From assembly GCF_035046485.1 (NCBI RefSeq), contig NC_085138.1, positions 47,589,464 to 47,653,463 on the forward strand: DNA of 64,000 bases, in the 5' to 3' direction. The stretch is from Aedes albopictus (lineage: Eukaryota; Arthropoda; Insecta; Diptera; Culicidae). Shown here one piece after another: positions 12,481 to 23,655 of the stretch; positions within the stretch are counted from its first letter, which is position 1; the number at the start of each line of letters is the position of its first letter. The position numbers were made by a program, and so were the translations under genes. The notes under the pieces are model-generated. The model was not told the DNA's origin. It saw nothing but the letters and a program-made list of their open reading frames with translations, and did no database searches.

Positions 12481-12724
12481 TAGACGTCTCATGACTAGTT
12501 TGGTGGTGTGATCAAATTTTTCTCGATACTGGAATATGTGAATTCTTTCCAAGTCTTACCGGTGCCGGTTCCAAAATACCCGGATATGGCTAATGCACTT
12601 ATGCGTTGATTATCGCGCTGTCAGATCGTCGAAGTAAGTTTCAGCACGAAAATCTGTATGTGTCCCCTGTGGGCACGTTACGAAACCGGTTACAGATGCA
12701 CATGTCCCGGAATGGCCCTGATTA

Positions 12725-13647
12725 CAGGGGATGGCCAAAATGTTTGGGATAGGCAACTTTTTTTCTCCCACAAAAAAATTCAACATGCTGTAACTTTTCA
12801 TAGAGTGCATCAAAAAATCTCAAATTTTGACTGTTTATCAACCTGTTATATGTGCATCATTGGTACAAATTTGGGCTCGATTGAATAGTTTTTCGCAAAG
12901 TTAGAACCGTTCGGATAAAACACTATTTTTTAGACAAGTCATTTTTGAGCTGTCATATCTCGGAAACCAGTGAACCGAATTGAATGAATTTGTTAACGTT
13001 TATCAACAATATATTGATACTTAATACAACGTTATAAAATGTAATATTTTCTCACGGCGAATTAAGTTATACCGGGTTGAAATTTTTACCCATATAGAGG
13101 AATATAAGTCAAATTTACAATACCACACAAAAATTACTAAATGTGTTCTTCCTTTAATCTAAATAGGCTCTAATATATCTGATCAGAGATAACTTGAGAT
13201 CAGAAGTGGAAAATCTTTGGACATCAACTCTAAAATTTACTGACATTGATGTAAAAAAATTACATTTTTTCGAGAAAAATCCAAAAAGTGTCAATCCATG
13301 ACAACTTTTTTCAACGTTCAAAAAGTATCTATGTTTTAATAGTTTGTGAAGCATTTGTATATTGTTAGTGTACGTTCAAAATTTCATTCAATTCGGTTCA
13401 CTGGTTTCTGAGATATGACAGCTCAAAAATAAGTTGTCTAAAAAATAATGTTTTACCGGAACGGTTCTAACATTGCGAAAAAGTATTCAATTGAGCCCAA
13501 ATTTGTACCAATGATGCACATATAACAGGTTGATAAACAGTCAAAATTTGAGATTTTTTGATGCACTCTATGAAAAGTTATAGCATGTTGAACTTTTTTG
13601 TGAGAGAAAAAAAAGTTGCCTATCCCAAACATTTTGGCCATCCCCTG
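12725..13647. mobile_element. 923-bp foldback MITE flanked by TA (family member 1)
   Basis: The ends CAGGGGATGG and CCATCCCCTG are flanked by TA (12723-12724 and 13648-13649). The inverted arms run about 270 bp, roughly 12725-12995 and 13375-13647, and remain highly similar, for example around the AGCTGTCATATCTC and GATGCACATATAACAGG landmarks. The middle is AT-rich and non-coding. The layout and several words match the 921-bp element at 57914-58834. TA duplication points to the Tc1/mariner superfamily. Confidence 0.88.
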
Positions 13648-13649
13648 TA

Positions 13650-14789
13650 TGTAACGGTCTTAGAACTCGTGTATCTCATTTTAACCTAAGAGAATAAGAA
13701 TCGAATCAAAATGGATTTTTGGAAGCATTTCAAAGTTCTTGACTATATTTGACCCCTTCAAAATGTATGGGAATTATAAAAAGCATCTAGAACTGCATCT
13801 CGGTTATCTGCAGCAAGCGTTTCAAAATTATAAATTAGAACAGTTTTGTTACAAAATTTGTAACTAGCATACGACCCCGTTCTATTTTTGCACAAATTTG
13901 ACACAAGATTTTGACGCGTTCTATTTATATTGTTGCCATGGCAAATCACATGTATGCCCTCTGGGAACATCATTCTACTGAGTCCAAAGGAGTTTATGAT
14001 TTTTTAAGTCATTGAAAAATAAATTTACCCTGTTATAAATTTTGTAACCGTTTTAAAAATATAACTAGAATTAAATCATTACTGGAGATGCCCTTTAAAA
14101 CTGTTTATTTACTAGTTGACTTCTTGGAGCAATTAATCTGACATAATGTGAAAAAATCTATAGAATTTCTTGGTGAAGTTCCTGGAAAACGTTCGATGAA
14201 ACTCTTAAGGAAGATAATTTTGATATCCCTGCGAAAAGTCCTGGTGTTATCATGAAAATGCTGCTAAAAAAGGGCTATACGTTGCACCAGCGATATACCG
14301 TGTTGAATTTTGGGAAAATACAATAAAAATATAATCGATTAATTGCAGCCTGATTAATCGATATCGGTTTAGTGATCAATCGATTAATTGAATTTTTGCG
14401 ACATCGCTAGGTGGATGGCTCTAACTACCCATGATAGGTGCTGACGTCGATTATATTGGTGAAGTGTCGTCATTATGAACTCAAGTGACGTTATAGTGCA
14501 GTCAAGAGAATTCACATGAAGCTGAATTTTCCTATTATCGACTACACAATCAATCACCGTTAGTTGGCGCTGTGCACCGATGACAGCAAACATTTTGCGA
14601 AAAATCATGTCACGAAAAGTTGATCCCGCAAACACTTTCCCAACGTGGCATGATCTACTAGCACTTGCTTGTGCTTTGTCATATTCAAGTACAGTACGGG
14701 AAAAACAATCCGGACCATAAATCAAACATAAAGTCATTCTCCAACAGCAGCGTCTATCCGCCGGTACAATGTATCAAACACTAGTGACC
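13650..14789. other. Mixed spacer with satellite remnants
   Basis: A remnant of the old satellite (TTCTTGGTGAAGTTCCTGG and similar) lies at about 14160-14260. An ATCGATTA-rich patch is at 14330-14395. A 117-codon open frame on the minus strand at 14384-14737 shows no recognisable motif. I do not call it a gene. Confidence 0.4.
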
Positions 14790-14798
14790 GTGTCACAT
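14790..14798 (+). repeat. Left 9-bp target-site duplication of the foldback element
   Basis: GTGTCACAT lies directly outside the left terminus. The identical 9 bp lie directly outside the right terminus at 21129-21137. Confidence 0.9.
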
Positions 14799-16070
14799 TA
14801 GGCCGTGTCGATTTTTGCGAAATTGCGAATACACAATCCCGAATAGTCACAAATGGTTGCAAATGGACCCAAATGAAGCCCTGCAAAATTTAAAAATTCT
14901 AAAAAATCGGTAAGCTAGTCCGCAATCGACTTGAAGTTTTATATGGGAATTTTAATTTTTCAGTATGGGGAAATCCAACTTTTCAAACTTTTGAAGAAAA
15001 AGGCACATTAAAGCAACTCTAAAAATCCGCTCCCCCCCTGAAGATTTAGTGCATATATTAGGGAACATTTTGTTAGAAGACAACTTTTTAGTTGCACTTA
15101 CGATAAGGGCGTTATTAAATTTCGAAACAATGGACATTTTATTCGCATGATTTCTAACTTCTTTAATTGGCATCACTGCACGTTTTGCGTGTTGAAGAGG
15201 GTGGTAACAGCCATCTGCGGCGTCACCACCCGTCGCTGGATGGAGACGCAAGTACCTGATAAAAATGAGATAGTTAGGATTGTAAATATTCTTTCGATAT
15301 TGCTTTATAAAAACTTGGTATCTTTGGCAAAATTGTTGGCATGGTCAAGAACTGTCCAGTGATGAACTAAATCATTGGCAAATCCATCGCTGGGCGGCGC
15401 TAGTGTGCATACAAACTGCATGCAAAAGTATTAACGTATATGCGTGTATCTCAATAACGTGATAATTTAACTGTGTGGTGTCTTCGACAAAGTTGTTGGC
15501 CTGGCCACGGGCTATCCAGTGACGAACCAAGTAAGTAGGAATTCAACCGATAGGCGGCGCTAGTGTGCATACAAACTGGATGCAAAAATACAAACGTATA
15601 TGTGTGTATCTCAATAACGTGATAATTTAAGTAGGTGGTGTCTTCGACAAATTTGTTGGCTGGAGCACGGGCTATCCAGTGATGAACGCAATACAGTCTA
15701 GACTCCTATTACACGGTTAGTTCGGGGGTGTAGTAGGAATCCGTGTTGTAGGAATCCCAGAGCTTATGGGATTTCGCCTATATGGGGGTGTGAGCGAATA
15801 TATCAGGAGTATTACAAGATAGCACCATACTTTCTTTGGCAAAGTTGTAGTACTAGAATAGATCTACCACACAATGTGAACTAACATCCAATTAGTTGGC
15901 AATTTGGCCGATAGAGGCGCTATGTAGAAGTGGTTGCTTATGTTCACTCGCCAGTATAAGCACTCACAAGTTGTCGCTTGCGATATCTCAAGATCTACTT
16001 GATTTGGAACAATGCTGTCTTCAGCAAAGTTGTTCAGTAGGTCAAGAACAATCTGGTGGTTAACCAATTA
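14799..16070 (+). repeat. Outer part of the left inverted arm
   Basis: Non-satellite outer arm, mirrored in 19857-21128. It includes two copies, about 159 bp apart (15393 and 15552), of a block with GGCGGCGCTAGTGTGCATAC. A short open frame in each arm (minus 14952-15251, plus 20676-20975) is the same sequence seen twice, differing by one residue. I see no sign that it is a gene. Confidence 0.88.
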
Positions 16071-17630
16071 GTTTGTGATTTCGCCGCTAGGTGGTGCTAG
16101 TTGTCAAGTAAAGTTTCAAACTTCTCTAGCTCGCGATCCAGATTAGATAGAAAAGTGCCGTCTTCGTAAGAGTTTTTCAGGAAGTAAAAACCTATCTGGT
16201 GATTCAATATTTAGTTGGTGATTTCGTTGCTAGGTGCCACTAGTTGTTAAGTAAAATTTCAAACTTCTTTAGCTCGCGATCCAGAGCAAATAGAAAAGCA
16301 TCGTCTTCGGCTAAGTTCTTCAGGAAGTCAAGAGTTATCTAATGACTTAACATTTAGTTTGTAATTTCGCCGCTAGGTGGCGCTAGTTGTCAAGTAAAGT
16401 TTCAAACTTCTCTAGCTCTCGATCCAGATCAGATAGAAAAGTGCCGTCTTCGTCAGAGTTTTTCGGGAAGTAAAAACCTATCTGGTGATTCAATATTTAG
16501 TTGGTGATTTCGTTGCTAGGGTGCGCTAGTTGTTAAGTAGAATATTAAACTTCTTTAGCTCGCGATCCAGAGCAGATAGAAGAGAGTCGTCTTCGGCAAA
16601 GTTCTACAAGAAGTCATTTCGCCGCTAGGTGGTGCTAGTTGTCAAGTAGAGTTTCAAACTTCTTTATTTCGGGATCCATAGCAGATAGAAGAGGGTCGTC
16701 TTCGGCAAAGTTCTCCAGGAAGTCAAGAACAATTTTGTGATTCAACATTAAGTTTGTGATTTCGCCGCTAGGTGGCGCTCTTTGTCAAGTAAAATTTCAA
16801 ACTTCTCTAGCTCGCGATCCAGAGCAGATAGAAGAGGGTCGTCTTCGACAAAGTTCTTCTAGAAGTCAAGGGCTATCTAGTGATTCAACTATAAGTTTGT
16901 GATTTCACCGCTATCTCGGGATCCAAAGCAGATCGAAAAGTATCGTTTTCGGCAAAGTTCTTCAGGAAGTCAAGAGCTATCTAATGACTTAACATTAAGT
17001 TTGTAATTTCGCCGCTAGGTGACGCTAGTTGTCAAGTAAAGTATTAAAATTCTATAGCTCGCGATCCAGATCAGATAGAAAAGTGCCGTCTTCGTAAGAG
17101 TTTTTCAGGAAGTAAAAACCTATATGGTGATTCAACATTTAGTTGGTGATTTCGTTGCTAGGTGCCACTAGTTGTTAAGTAAAATTTCAAACTTCTTTAG
17201 CTCGCGATCCAGAGCAAATAGAAAAGCATCGTCTTCGGCTAAGTTCTTCAGAAAGTCAAGAGTCATCTTCTGATTAAAAATATAGTTTGTGAATTTGCCG
17301 TTGGGTGGCGCTAATTGTCATGTAAAGTTTCAAAACACTATCTCAGGATCTATAGCATATAGAATAGTACTGTCTTCGGCAAAGTTCAACAGGCAGCCAA
17401 GAGCATTCTGGTGATAAAACAATAAATTGATGATTTAGCTGCTAGGTGATCAAGGCTGCTCGGAATCCATAGCAGATAGAAAAGTGTTATCTTTGGCAAT
17501 TTTCTTCAGAAAGTATAGACTATAGAACAACCTGGTGATTCAACAATTAGTAGGTAGTTCGCCGCTACGTGGCGGTAATTGGCAAATAGTATTTTGAACA
17601 TCTCTATCTTGGATCCAGACCAGGGTTGAC
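16071..17630 (+). repeat. Left-arm tandem subrepeats, unit about 145 bp
   Basis: About ten units carry the landmarks CGCTAGGTGGCGCTAG, TTGTCAAGTAAAGTTTCAAA, CTCGCGATCCAGA, AGATAGAAAAGTGCCGTCTTCG, and GGAAGT-AA followed by CTATCTGGTGATTCAA. Some units are truncated (near 16610 and 16910). Units alternate between two subtypes (CGCCGCTAGGTGGCG versus CGTTGCTAGGTGCCA), which suggests a two-unit higher-order repeat. Confidence 0.85.
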
Positions 17631-17917
17631 AATCGTCGTTCTCTTCACCGCCGCGTAAAGAAAAAAATCACATTATCCCGATAGAACAACATTGGCGACT
17701 AGCTTTTTCATTGCCGGTAAAGAGTTCCACAATGAACCCGAGGATGAACCTCAATGATAAATAGTCGACCACCAACGTTTTTGTCATCCTTTCTGTTCCT
17801 TTGTAAACGAGTGGCGATCGGCCAAGCAAAGGCCACCAGGAAGTAGCATTTATTAGTGTTTCAGCGCGTATGCTATTGTTGCACCGCAATAGTTCTGCTG
17901 CTTAATAGTAATCCCAA

Positions 17918-17985
17918 GTAACACGCTTGTCACATAAGAGCGGAACATAAACCTGCTGCTGTAACTTTTATGTGACAAGTGCGTT
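17918..17985. repeat. Short hairpin abutting the nested MITE
   Basis: AACACGCTTGTCACATAA pairs with the complement of TTATGTGACAAGTGCGTT across a loop of about 30 bases. It may be a truncated MITE; its right end touches the next element. Confidence 0.6.
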
Positions 17986-17986
17986 A

Positions 17987-18149
17987 GGGCCTGTCCATGA
18001 ACTACGTAGACTCTAAGGGGGGGAACGGGGGTTTCTGGCCAAAGTCTACGCTCCATACAAATTATGAGAATTTTGTATGAACAAAAGTCTACGAGGGGGG
18101 GGGGTCTGAGATGGCCGAAAAAAAGTCAACGTAGTTTATGGACAGCGCC
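17987..18149. mobile_element. 163-bp MITE nested in the foldback core, TTA flanks
   Basis: The left end GGGCCTGTCCATGAACTACG and the right end (inverted GGCGCTGTCCATAAACTACG) differ at a few positions. They are flanked by TTA at 17984-17986 and 18150-18152. Poly-G tracts occur near both arms. A 3-bp TTA duplication with G/C-rich termini fits PIF/Harbinger-type MITEs; the superfamily call is an inference. Confidence 0.75.
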
Positions 18150-18464
18150 TTACTTGGAAAGGACTGACAATTCAGAGGTCCGATGTTTGATCCCAGATGC
18201 AAACTTTTTTGTACATATATTGAAATTCATATTTGTATGTTACTGTGCGACAACATAGACTCCGTTCACAGACAAACATACGTAACACTCTTAAACATGG
18301 CTTGGCACGTGCATTTAAGGATCAATTCAAATTTCATTTAATTTCCACTATCCTTCCACCAGAGGCGTTAGTGTTCGATCGTTTTAACGTTTGCTAGTGT
18401 ACACGTTGCTGAATCATGCAATCGACAGTATCTCGAGCGGTTCTTCGAACAGGTGGCTGTGTGC

Positions 18465-19856
18465 TCATGGAAAAGAACTTAGCCGAAGACGACACTTTTC
18501 TATTTGCTCTGGATCGCGAGCTAGAGAAGTTTGAAATTCTACTTGGCAACTAACACCACCTAGCGGCGAAATTACAAACTAAATGTTAAGTCATTAGATA
18601 GCTCTTGACTTCCTGAAGAACTTTGCCGAAGACGACTCTCTTCTATCTGCTCTGGATCGCGAGCTAAAGAAGATTAATAATCTACTTAACAACTAGCGCA
18701 CCCTAGCAACGAAATCACCAACTAAATAGTGAATCACCAGATAGGTTTTTACTTCCCGAAAAACTCTGACGAAGACGGCACTTTTCTATCTGATCTGGAT
18801 CGAGAGCTAGAGAAGTTTGAAACTTTACTTGACAACTAGCGCCACCTAGCGGCGAAATTACAAACTAAATGTTAAGTCATTAGATAACCCTTGACTTCCT
18901 GAAGAACTTAGCCGAAGACGATGCTTTTCTATTTGCTCTGGATCGCGAGCAAAAGAAGTTTGAAATTTTACTTAACAACTAGTGGCACCTAGCAACGAAA
19001 TCACCAACTAAATGTTGAATCACCAGATAGGTTTTACTTCCTGAAAAACTCTTACGAAGACGGCACTTTTCTATCTGATCTGGATCGCGAGCTAGAGAAG
19101 TTTAATACTTTACTTGACAACTAGCGTCACCTAGCGGCGAAATTACAAACTTAATGTTTAGTCATTAGATAGCTCTTGACTTCCTGAAGAACTTTGCCGA
19201 AGACGATACTTTTCGATCTGCTTTGGATCCCGAGATAGCGGAGTTTGAAACTTTACTTGACAACTAGTGCCACCTAGTGGCGAAATCACCAACTAATTGT
19301 TGAATCACATGATTGTTCTTGACTTCCTGAAGAATTTTGCCGTAAACGACCCTCTCCTATCTGCTCTGCTAGAGCAGATTGAAATTTTACTTGTCAAAGA
19401 GCGCCACCTAGCGGCGAAATCACCAACTAACTGTTGAATCACCAGATAGCTCATGACTTCCAAAAGCACTTTGCCGAAGATAAAACTTTTCGATCTGCTT
19501 TGGATCCCGAGATAGCAGAGTTTAAAACTTTACATGACAACTAGTGCCACCTAGCGGTGAAATCACCAACTAATTGTTACATCAAAAGATTGTTCGTGAC
19601 TTCCTGAAGAACTTAGCCGAAGACGATACTTTTCTATCTGCTCTGGATCGCGAGCTAAAGAAGTTTGAAATTTTACTTAACAACTAGTGGCACCTAGCGG
19701 CGAAATCACCAACTAAATGTTGAATCACCAGATAGGTTTTTACTTCCTGAAAAACTCTTACGAAGACGGCACTTTTCTATCTAATCTGGATCGCGAGCTA
19801 GAGAAGTTTGAAACTTTACTTGACAACTAGCACCACCTAGCGGCGAAATCACGAAC
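18465..19856 (-). repeat. Right-arm tandem subrepeats, unit about 145 bp
   Basis: The same units as in the left arm but reversed, with about nine or ten copies. Unlike the outer arms, the order and variants of units do not mirror the left arm exactly. The variant GATACTTTTCGATCTGCTTT at about 19203 has its counterpart at a non-mirrored place near 16925. This shows unequal exchange or conversion inside the arms. Confidence 0.85.
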
Positions 19857-21128
19857 TAATTGGTTAACCACCAGATTGTTCTTGACCTACTGAACAACTT
19901 TGCCGAAGACAGCATTGTTCTAAATCAAGTAGATCTTGAGATATCGCAAGCGACAACTTGTGAGTGCTTATACTGGCGAGTGAACATAAGCAACCACTTC
20001 TACATAGCGCCTCTATCGGCCAAATTGCCAACTAATTGGATGTTAGTTCACATTGTGTGGTAGATCTATTCTAGTACTACAACTTTGCCAAAGAAAGTAT
20101 GGTGCTATCTTGTAATACTCCTGATATATTCGCTCACACCCCCATATAGGCGAAATCCCATAAGCTCTGGGATTCCTACAACACGGATTCCTACTACACC
20201 CCCGAACTAACCGTGTAATAGGAGTCTAGACTGTATTGCGTTCATCACTGGATAGCCCGTGCTCCAGCCAACAAATTTGTCGAAGACACCACCTACTTAA
20301 ATTATCACGTTATTGAGATACACACATATACGTTTGTATTTTTGCATCCAGTTTGTATGCACACTAGCGCCGCCTATCGGTTGAATTCCTACTTACTTGG
20401 TTCGTCACTGGATAGCCCGTGGCCAGGCCAACAACTTTGTCGAAGACACCACACAGTTAAATTATCACGTTATTGAGATACACGCATATACGTTAATACT
20501 TTTGCATGCAGTTTGTATGCACACTAGCGCCGCCCAGCGATGGATTTGCCAATGATTTAGTTCATCACTGGACAGTTCTTGACCATGCCAACAATTTTGC
20601 CAAAGATACCAAGTTTTTATAAAGCAATATCGAAAGAATATTTACAATCCTAACTATCTCATTTTTATCAGGTACTTGCGTCTCCATCCAGCGACGGGTG
20701 GTGACGCCGCAGATGGCTGTTACCACCCTCTTCAACACGCAAAACGTGCAGTGATGCCAATTAAAGAAGTTAGAAATCATGCGAATAAAATGTCCATTGT
20801 TTCGAAATTTAATAACGCCCTTATCTTAAGTGCAACTAAAAAGTTGTCTTCTAACAAAATGTTCCCTAATATATGCACTAAATCTTCAGGGGGGGAGCGG
20901 ATTTTTAGAGTTGCTTTAATGTGCCTTTTTCTTCAAAAGTTTGAAAAGTTGGATTTCCCCATACTGAAAAATTAAAATTCCCATATAAAACTTCAAGTCG
21001 ATTGCGGACTAGCTTACCGATTTTTTAGAATTTTTACATTTTGCAGGGCTTCATTTGGGTCCATTTGCAACCATTTGTGACTATTCGGGATTGTGTATTC
21101 GCAATTTTGCAAAAATCGACACGGCCTA
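19857..21128 (-). repeat. Outer part of the right inverted arm
   Basis: Exact mirror of 14799-16070 with only scattered substitutions. Confidence 0.88.
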
Positions 21129-21137
21129 GTGTCACAT
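21129..21137 (+). repeat. Right 9-bp target-site duplication of the foldback element
   Basis: GTGTCACAT, identical to 14790-14798. It fixes the right boundary of the element. Confidence 0.9.
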
Positions 21138-22240
21138 ATTCTCATGATAGTTGTTTGTTCCTCTCAGGACTTAAGGAGTCCCGATCTACCCGAACGAGCA
21201 AACGAGCTCTCCCTCGCTACCATCCCTTTCGAAATTCAAACATTTAAATCCACCGGCGAGCGCCGTCTCGCATTTTGCATCGCTCGACAAAACTTAATAA
21301 AAACCCACTCCCTCTGAGCTTCGAAGCGTACAGAAAAAAAAACCTGTGTCTCCAACGTCAACCTTTCTGTGCGCATCATCCTTCAGCGACAACGAACAAA
21401 GCCCCCAACCACAGCCCCTCGACCCGGCGGATCACTCATGCCTGCCTAGCCTGGATAAAGCTGGAGCACGCGTTCCGCTTCGATAGTGTCATGTTCTAGC
21501 TGGCGCCGCCGCCGCCAAACGACATGCATTTCCGGGACTGCATACCTACCTACCAGCTGCCGGCTACACTAAACCGGCGACACTGCGCGCCGTAAGGTAG
21601 TTCGATCCAAGCGGGCGCGCGGTGGTGCATTGTGCTCGGCCCAGTGCATACCTACCAGCAGGCGTGGATGTCGCATAGAGCCGGCCGGGTCCGGGTGGTA
21701 AATTTCCTTTTATCTTGTCCGCGCGAATATGGTCCTACTACTGTCGTAGAATGGTACACGGACACCGTCATGTCCTCGTAGTTCGTAGTCCGTAGTCATA
21801 CCTAGTCCTCGCGCCAATTTAGGTTGTGAATTTCTCTAAATAGATAAGAGTTTGCTTGGGAAAAAGCGCACAAGTCGGTGGAAGTACGTGTGTGCGACAT
21901 AAGTGATATATTAATGACGGCGGAGATAGTGAAGCAGCACCAGCTGTTTGTAATATCCAAAAGGTACTTGCGCTTCTTTGATACGTAAGCCGATTAATGG
22001 TGTGACACGATTGACTCTTATTTTATCCAGAAGGTGGCTCCAGTGAGGAGACTTTAAATGACTTCATTTGAATAGTCGATGAAGAATGGATCATACAATA
22101 TACAACATCGTCTCTCATTATCTCCTCATCTTGGCAAAACGACCTTACCGGAACAAAGCCTGCTTCTCAGATTAACCGAGTGCTTGCTCTGCAAATGACG
22201 ATTTCGCAAGTTCATGACAGGTACGAAGATACTCTATATT
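21138..22240. other. GC-rich island, possible regulatory or 5' exon region
   Basis: Notably GC-rich for this window, especially 21480-21720 with GCCGCCGCCGCC and many CpGs. There is no satellite. Short plus-strand open frames at 21093-21499 have no recognisable domain. A promoter or CpG-dense regulatory block is possible, but I found no motif set that proves it. Confidence 0.35.
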
Positions 22241-22261
22241 CAAGGAAGTCTCGAATCGACA

Positions 22262-22640
22262 GATTTATCTACAAATCCAGGCGGGATTTGTCTACAAATT
22301 ATGACGGGAATTCTCTACAAATCCTGACGGAATTTGTCTACAAATCCTGACGGAATTTGTCTACAAATCCTGACGGAATTCGTCTCCAAATCTTGACGGA
22401 ATTTTTCTACAAATCCTGACGGAATTTGTCTACAAATCCTGACGGAATTTGTCTACAAATCCTGACGGAATTTGTCTACAAATCCTGACGACATTTGTCT
22501 ACAAATCCTGACGGCATTTGTCTACAAATCCTGACGGAATTTGTCCACAAATCCTGACGGAATTTGTCTACAAAACCTGACGGAATTTGTCTACAAATCC
22601 TGACGAAAATTTTCTACAAATCTTGACGGAATTTGTCTTT
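22262..22640 (-). repeat. 23-bp satellite block A0 (CTGACGGAATTTG type)
   Basis: About 16 units of 23 bp containing ACAAATCCTGACGGAATTTG followed by a TCT spacer. Units vary at the centre (GACGGA, GACGAC, GACGGC). The block runs directly into the next, more uniform block. Orientation is assigned from the TCT or GTCTC spacer. Confidence 0.92.
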
Positions 22641-23655
22641 AAATCCTCAGAGGATTTGTCTTCAAATCCTGGAAGGATTCGTCTTCAAATCCTGGAAGGA
22701 TTCGTCTTCAAATCCTGGAAGGATTTGTCTCCAAATCCTGGAAGGATTTGTCTCCAAATCCTAGAAGGATTTGTCTCCAAATCCTGGAAGGATTTGTCTC
22801 CAAATCCTGGAAGGATTTGTCTCCAAATCCTGGAAGGATTTGTCTCCAAATCCTGGAAGGATTTGTCTCCAAATCCTGGAAGGATTTGTCTCCAAATCCT
22901 GGAAGGATTTGTCTCCAAATCCTGGAAGGATTTGTCTCCAAATCCTGGAAGGATTTGTCTCCAAATCCTGGAAGGATTTGTCTCCAAATCCTGGAAGGAT
23001 TTGTCCATGGATTTGTCTCCAAATCCTGGAAGAATTTGTCTCCAAATCCTGGAAGGATTTGTCTCCAAATCCTGGAAGGATTTGTCTCCAAAACCTGGAA
23101 GGATTTGTCTCCATATCCTGGAAGGATTTGTCTCCAAATCCTGGAAGGATTTGTCTCCACATCCTGGAAGGATTTGTCTCCATATCCTGGAAGGATTTGT
23201 CTCCATATCCTGGAAGGATTTGTCTCCAAATCCTGTAAGGATTTGTCTCCAAATCTTGGAAGGATTTGTCTCCAAATCCTGGAAGGATTTGTCTCCAAAT
23301 CCTGGAAGGATTTGTCTCCAAATCCTGGAAGGATTTGTCTCCAAATCCTGGAAGGATTTGTCTCCAAATCCTGGAAGGATTTGTCTCCAAATCCTGGAAG
23401 GATTTGTCTCCAAATCCTGGAAGGATTTGTCTCCAAATCCTGGAAGGATTTGTCTCCAAATCCTGGAAGGATTTGTCTCCAAATCCTGGAAGGATTTGTC
23501 TCCAAATCCTGGAAGGATTTGTCTCCAAATCCTGGAAGGATTTGTCTCCAAATCCTGGAAGGATTTGTCTCCAAATCCTGGAAGGATTTGTCTCCAAATC
23601 CGGAAAGGATTTGTCTCCAAATCCGGAAAGGAATTGACTCCAAATCCTGAATAAA
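22641..23655 (-). repeat. 23-bp satellite block A1 (CCTGGAAGG type)
   Basis: About 44 units of 23 bp. Each holds inverted 7-bp arms CAAATCC and GGATTTG around TGGAA, followed by a TCTC spacer. The middle of the block is almost uniform; the edges are more variable. One unit is truncated near 23003-23020 (GTCCATGGATTTGTCTCC). All reading frames on both strands are open, giving parallel 300-355-codon frames that I treat as artefacts. Confidence 0.95.

Larger units (their letters stand above)
17631..18464. other. Core of the foldback element
   Basis: Unique sequence between the two subrepeat arms. It holds a hairpin at 17918-17985 and a 163-bp MITE at 17987-18149. The remainder has only short open frames (minus 17668-17889 and 17853-18056), none with a recognisable domain. 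No transposase is visible, so mobilisation must have depended on an enzyme encoded elsewhere. Confidence 0.7.
14799..21128. mobile_element. 6.33-kb foldback transposon with subrepeat-filled arms
   Basis: The left end TAGGCCGTGTCGATTTTTGC is mirrored at the right end, and both ends abut an identical 9-bp duplication. Mirror coordinates sum to 35927. Features at 14952-15251 and 15864-16067 recur exactly at 20676-20975 and 19860-20063, so the outer 1.27 kb of each arm has no net indel and differs at only a few bases. The inner arms are tandem subrepeats of about 145 bp. The central core of about 0.83 kb shows no transposase. Long, subrepeat-bearing inverted arms with a 9-bp target duplication are the hallmark of Drosophila FB elements, which are linked to Mutator-like transposases. 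I infer a non-autonomous element of that type. The near-identity of the arms suggests recent insertion or ongoing gene conversion. Confidence 0.92.

Noticed and set aside
14384..14737. 117-codon minus-strand frame
   Set aside because: It begins and ends in repeat-like sequence, with no motif I recognise and no splice signals supporting an exon.
14952..20975. Mirrored 99-codon and 67-codon open frames in the foldback arms, seemingly conserved
   Set aside because: Identity between copies reflects the inverted repeat itself, not selection. The opposite strand is equally open at 15147-15362 and 20565-20780.
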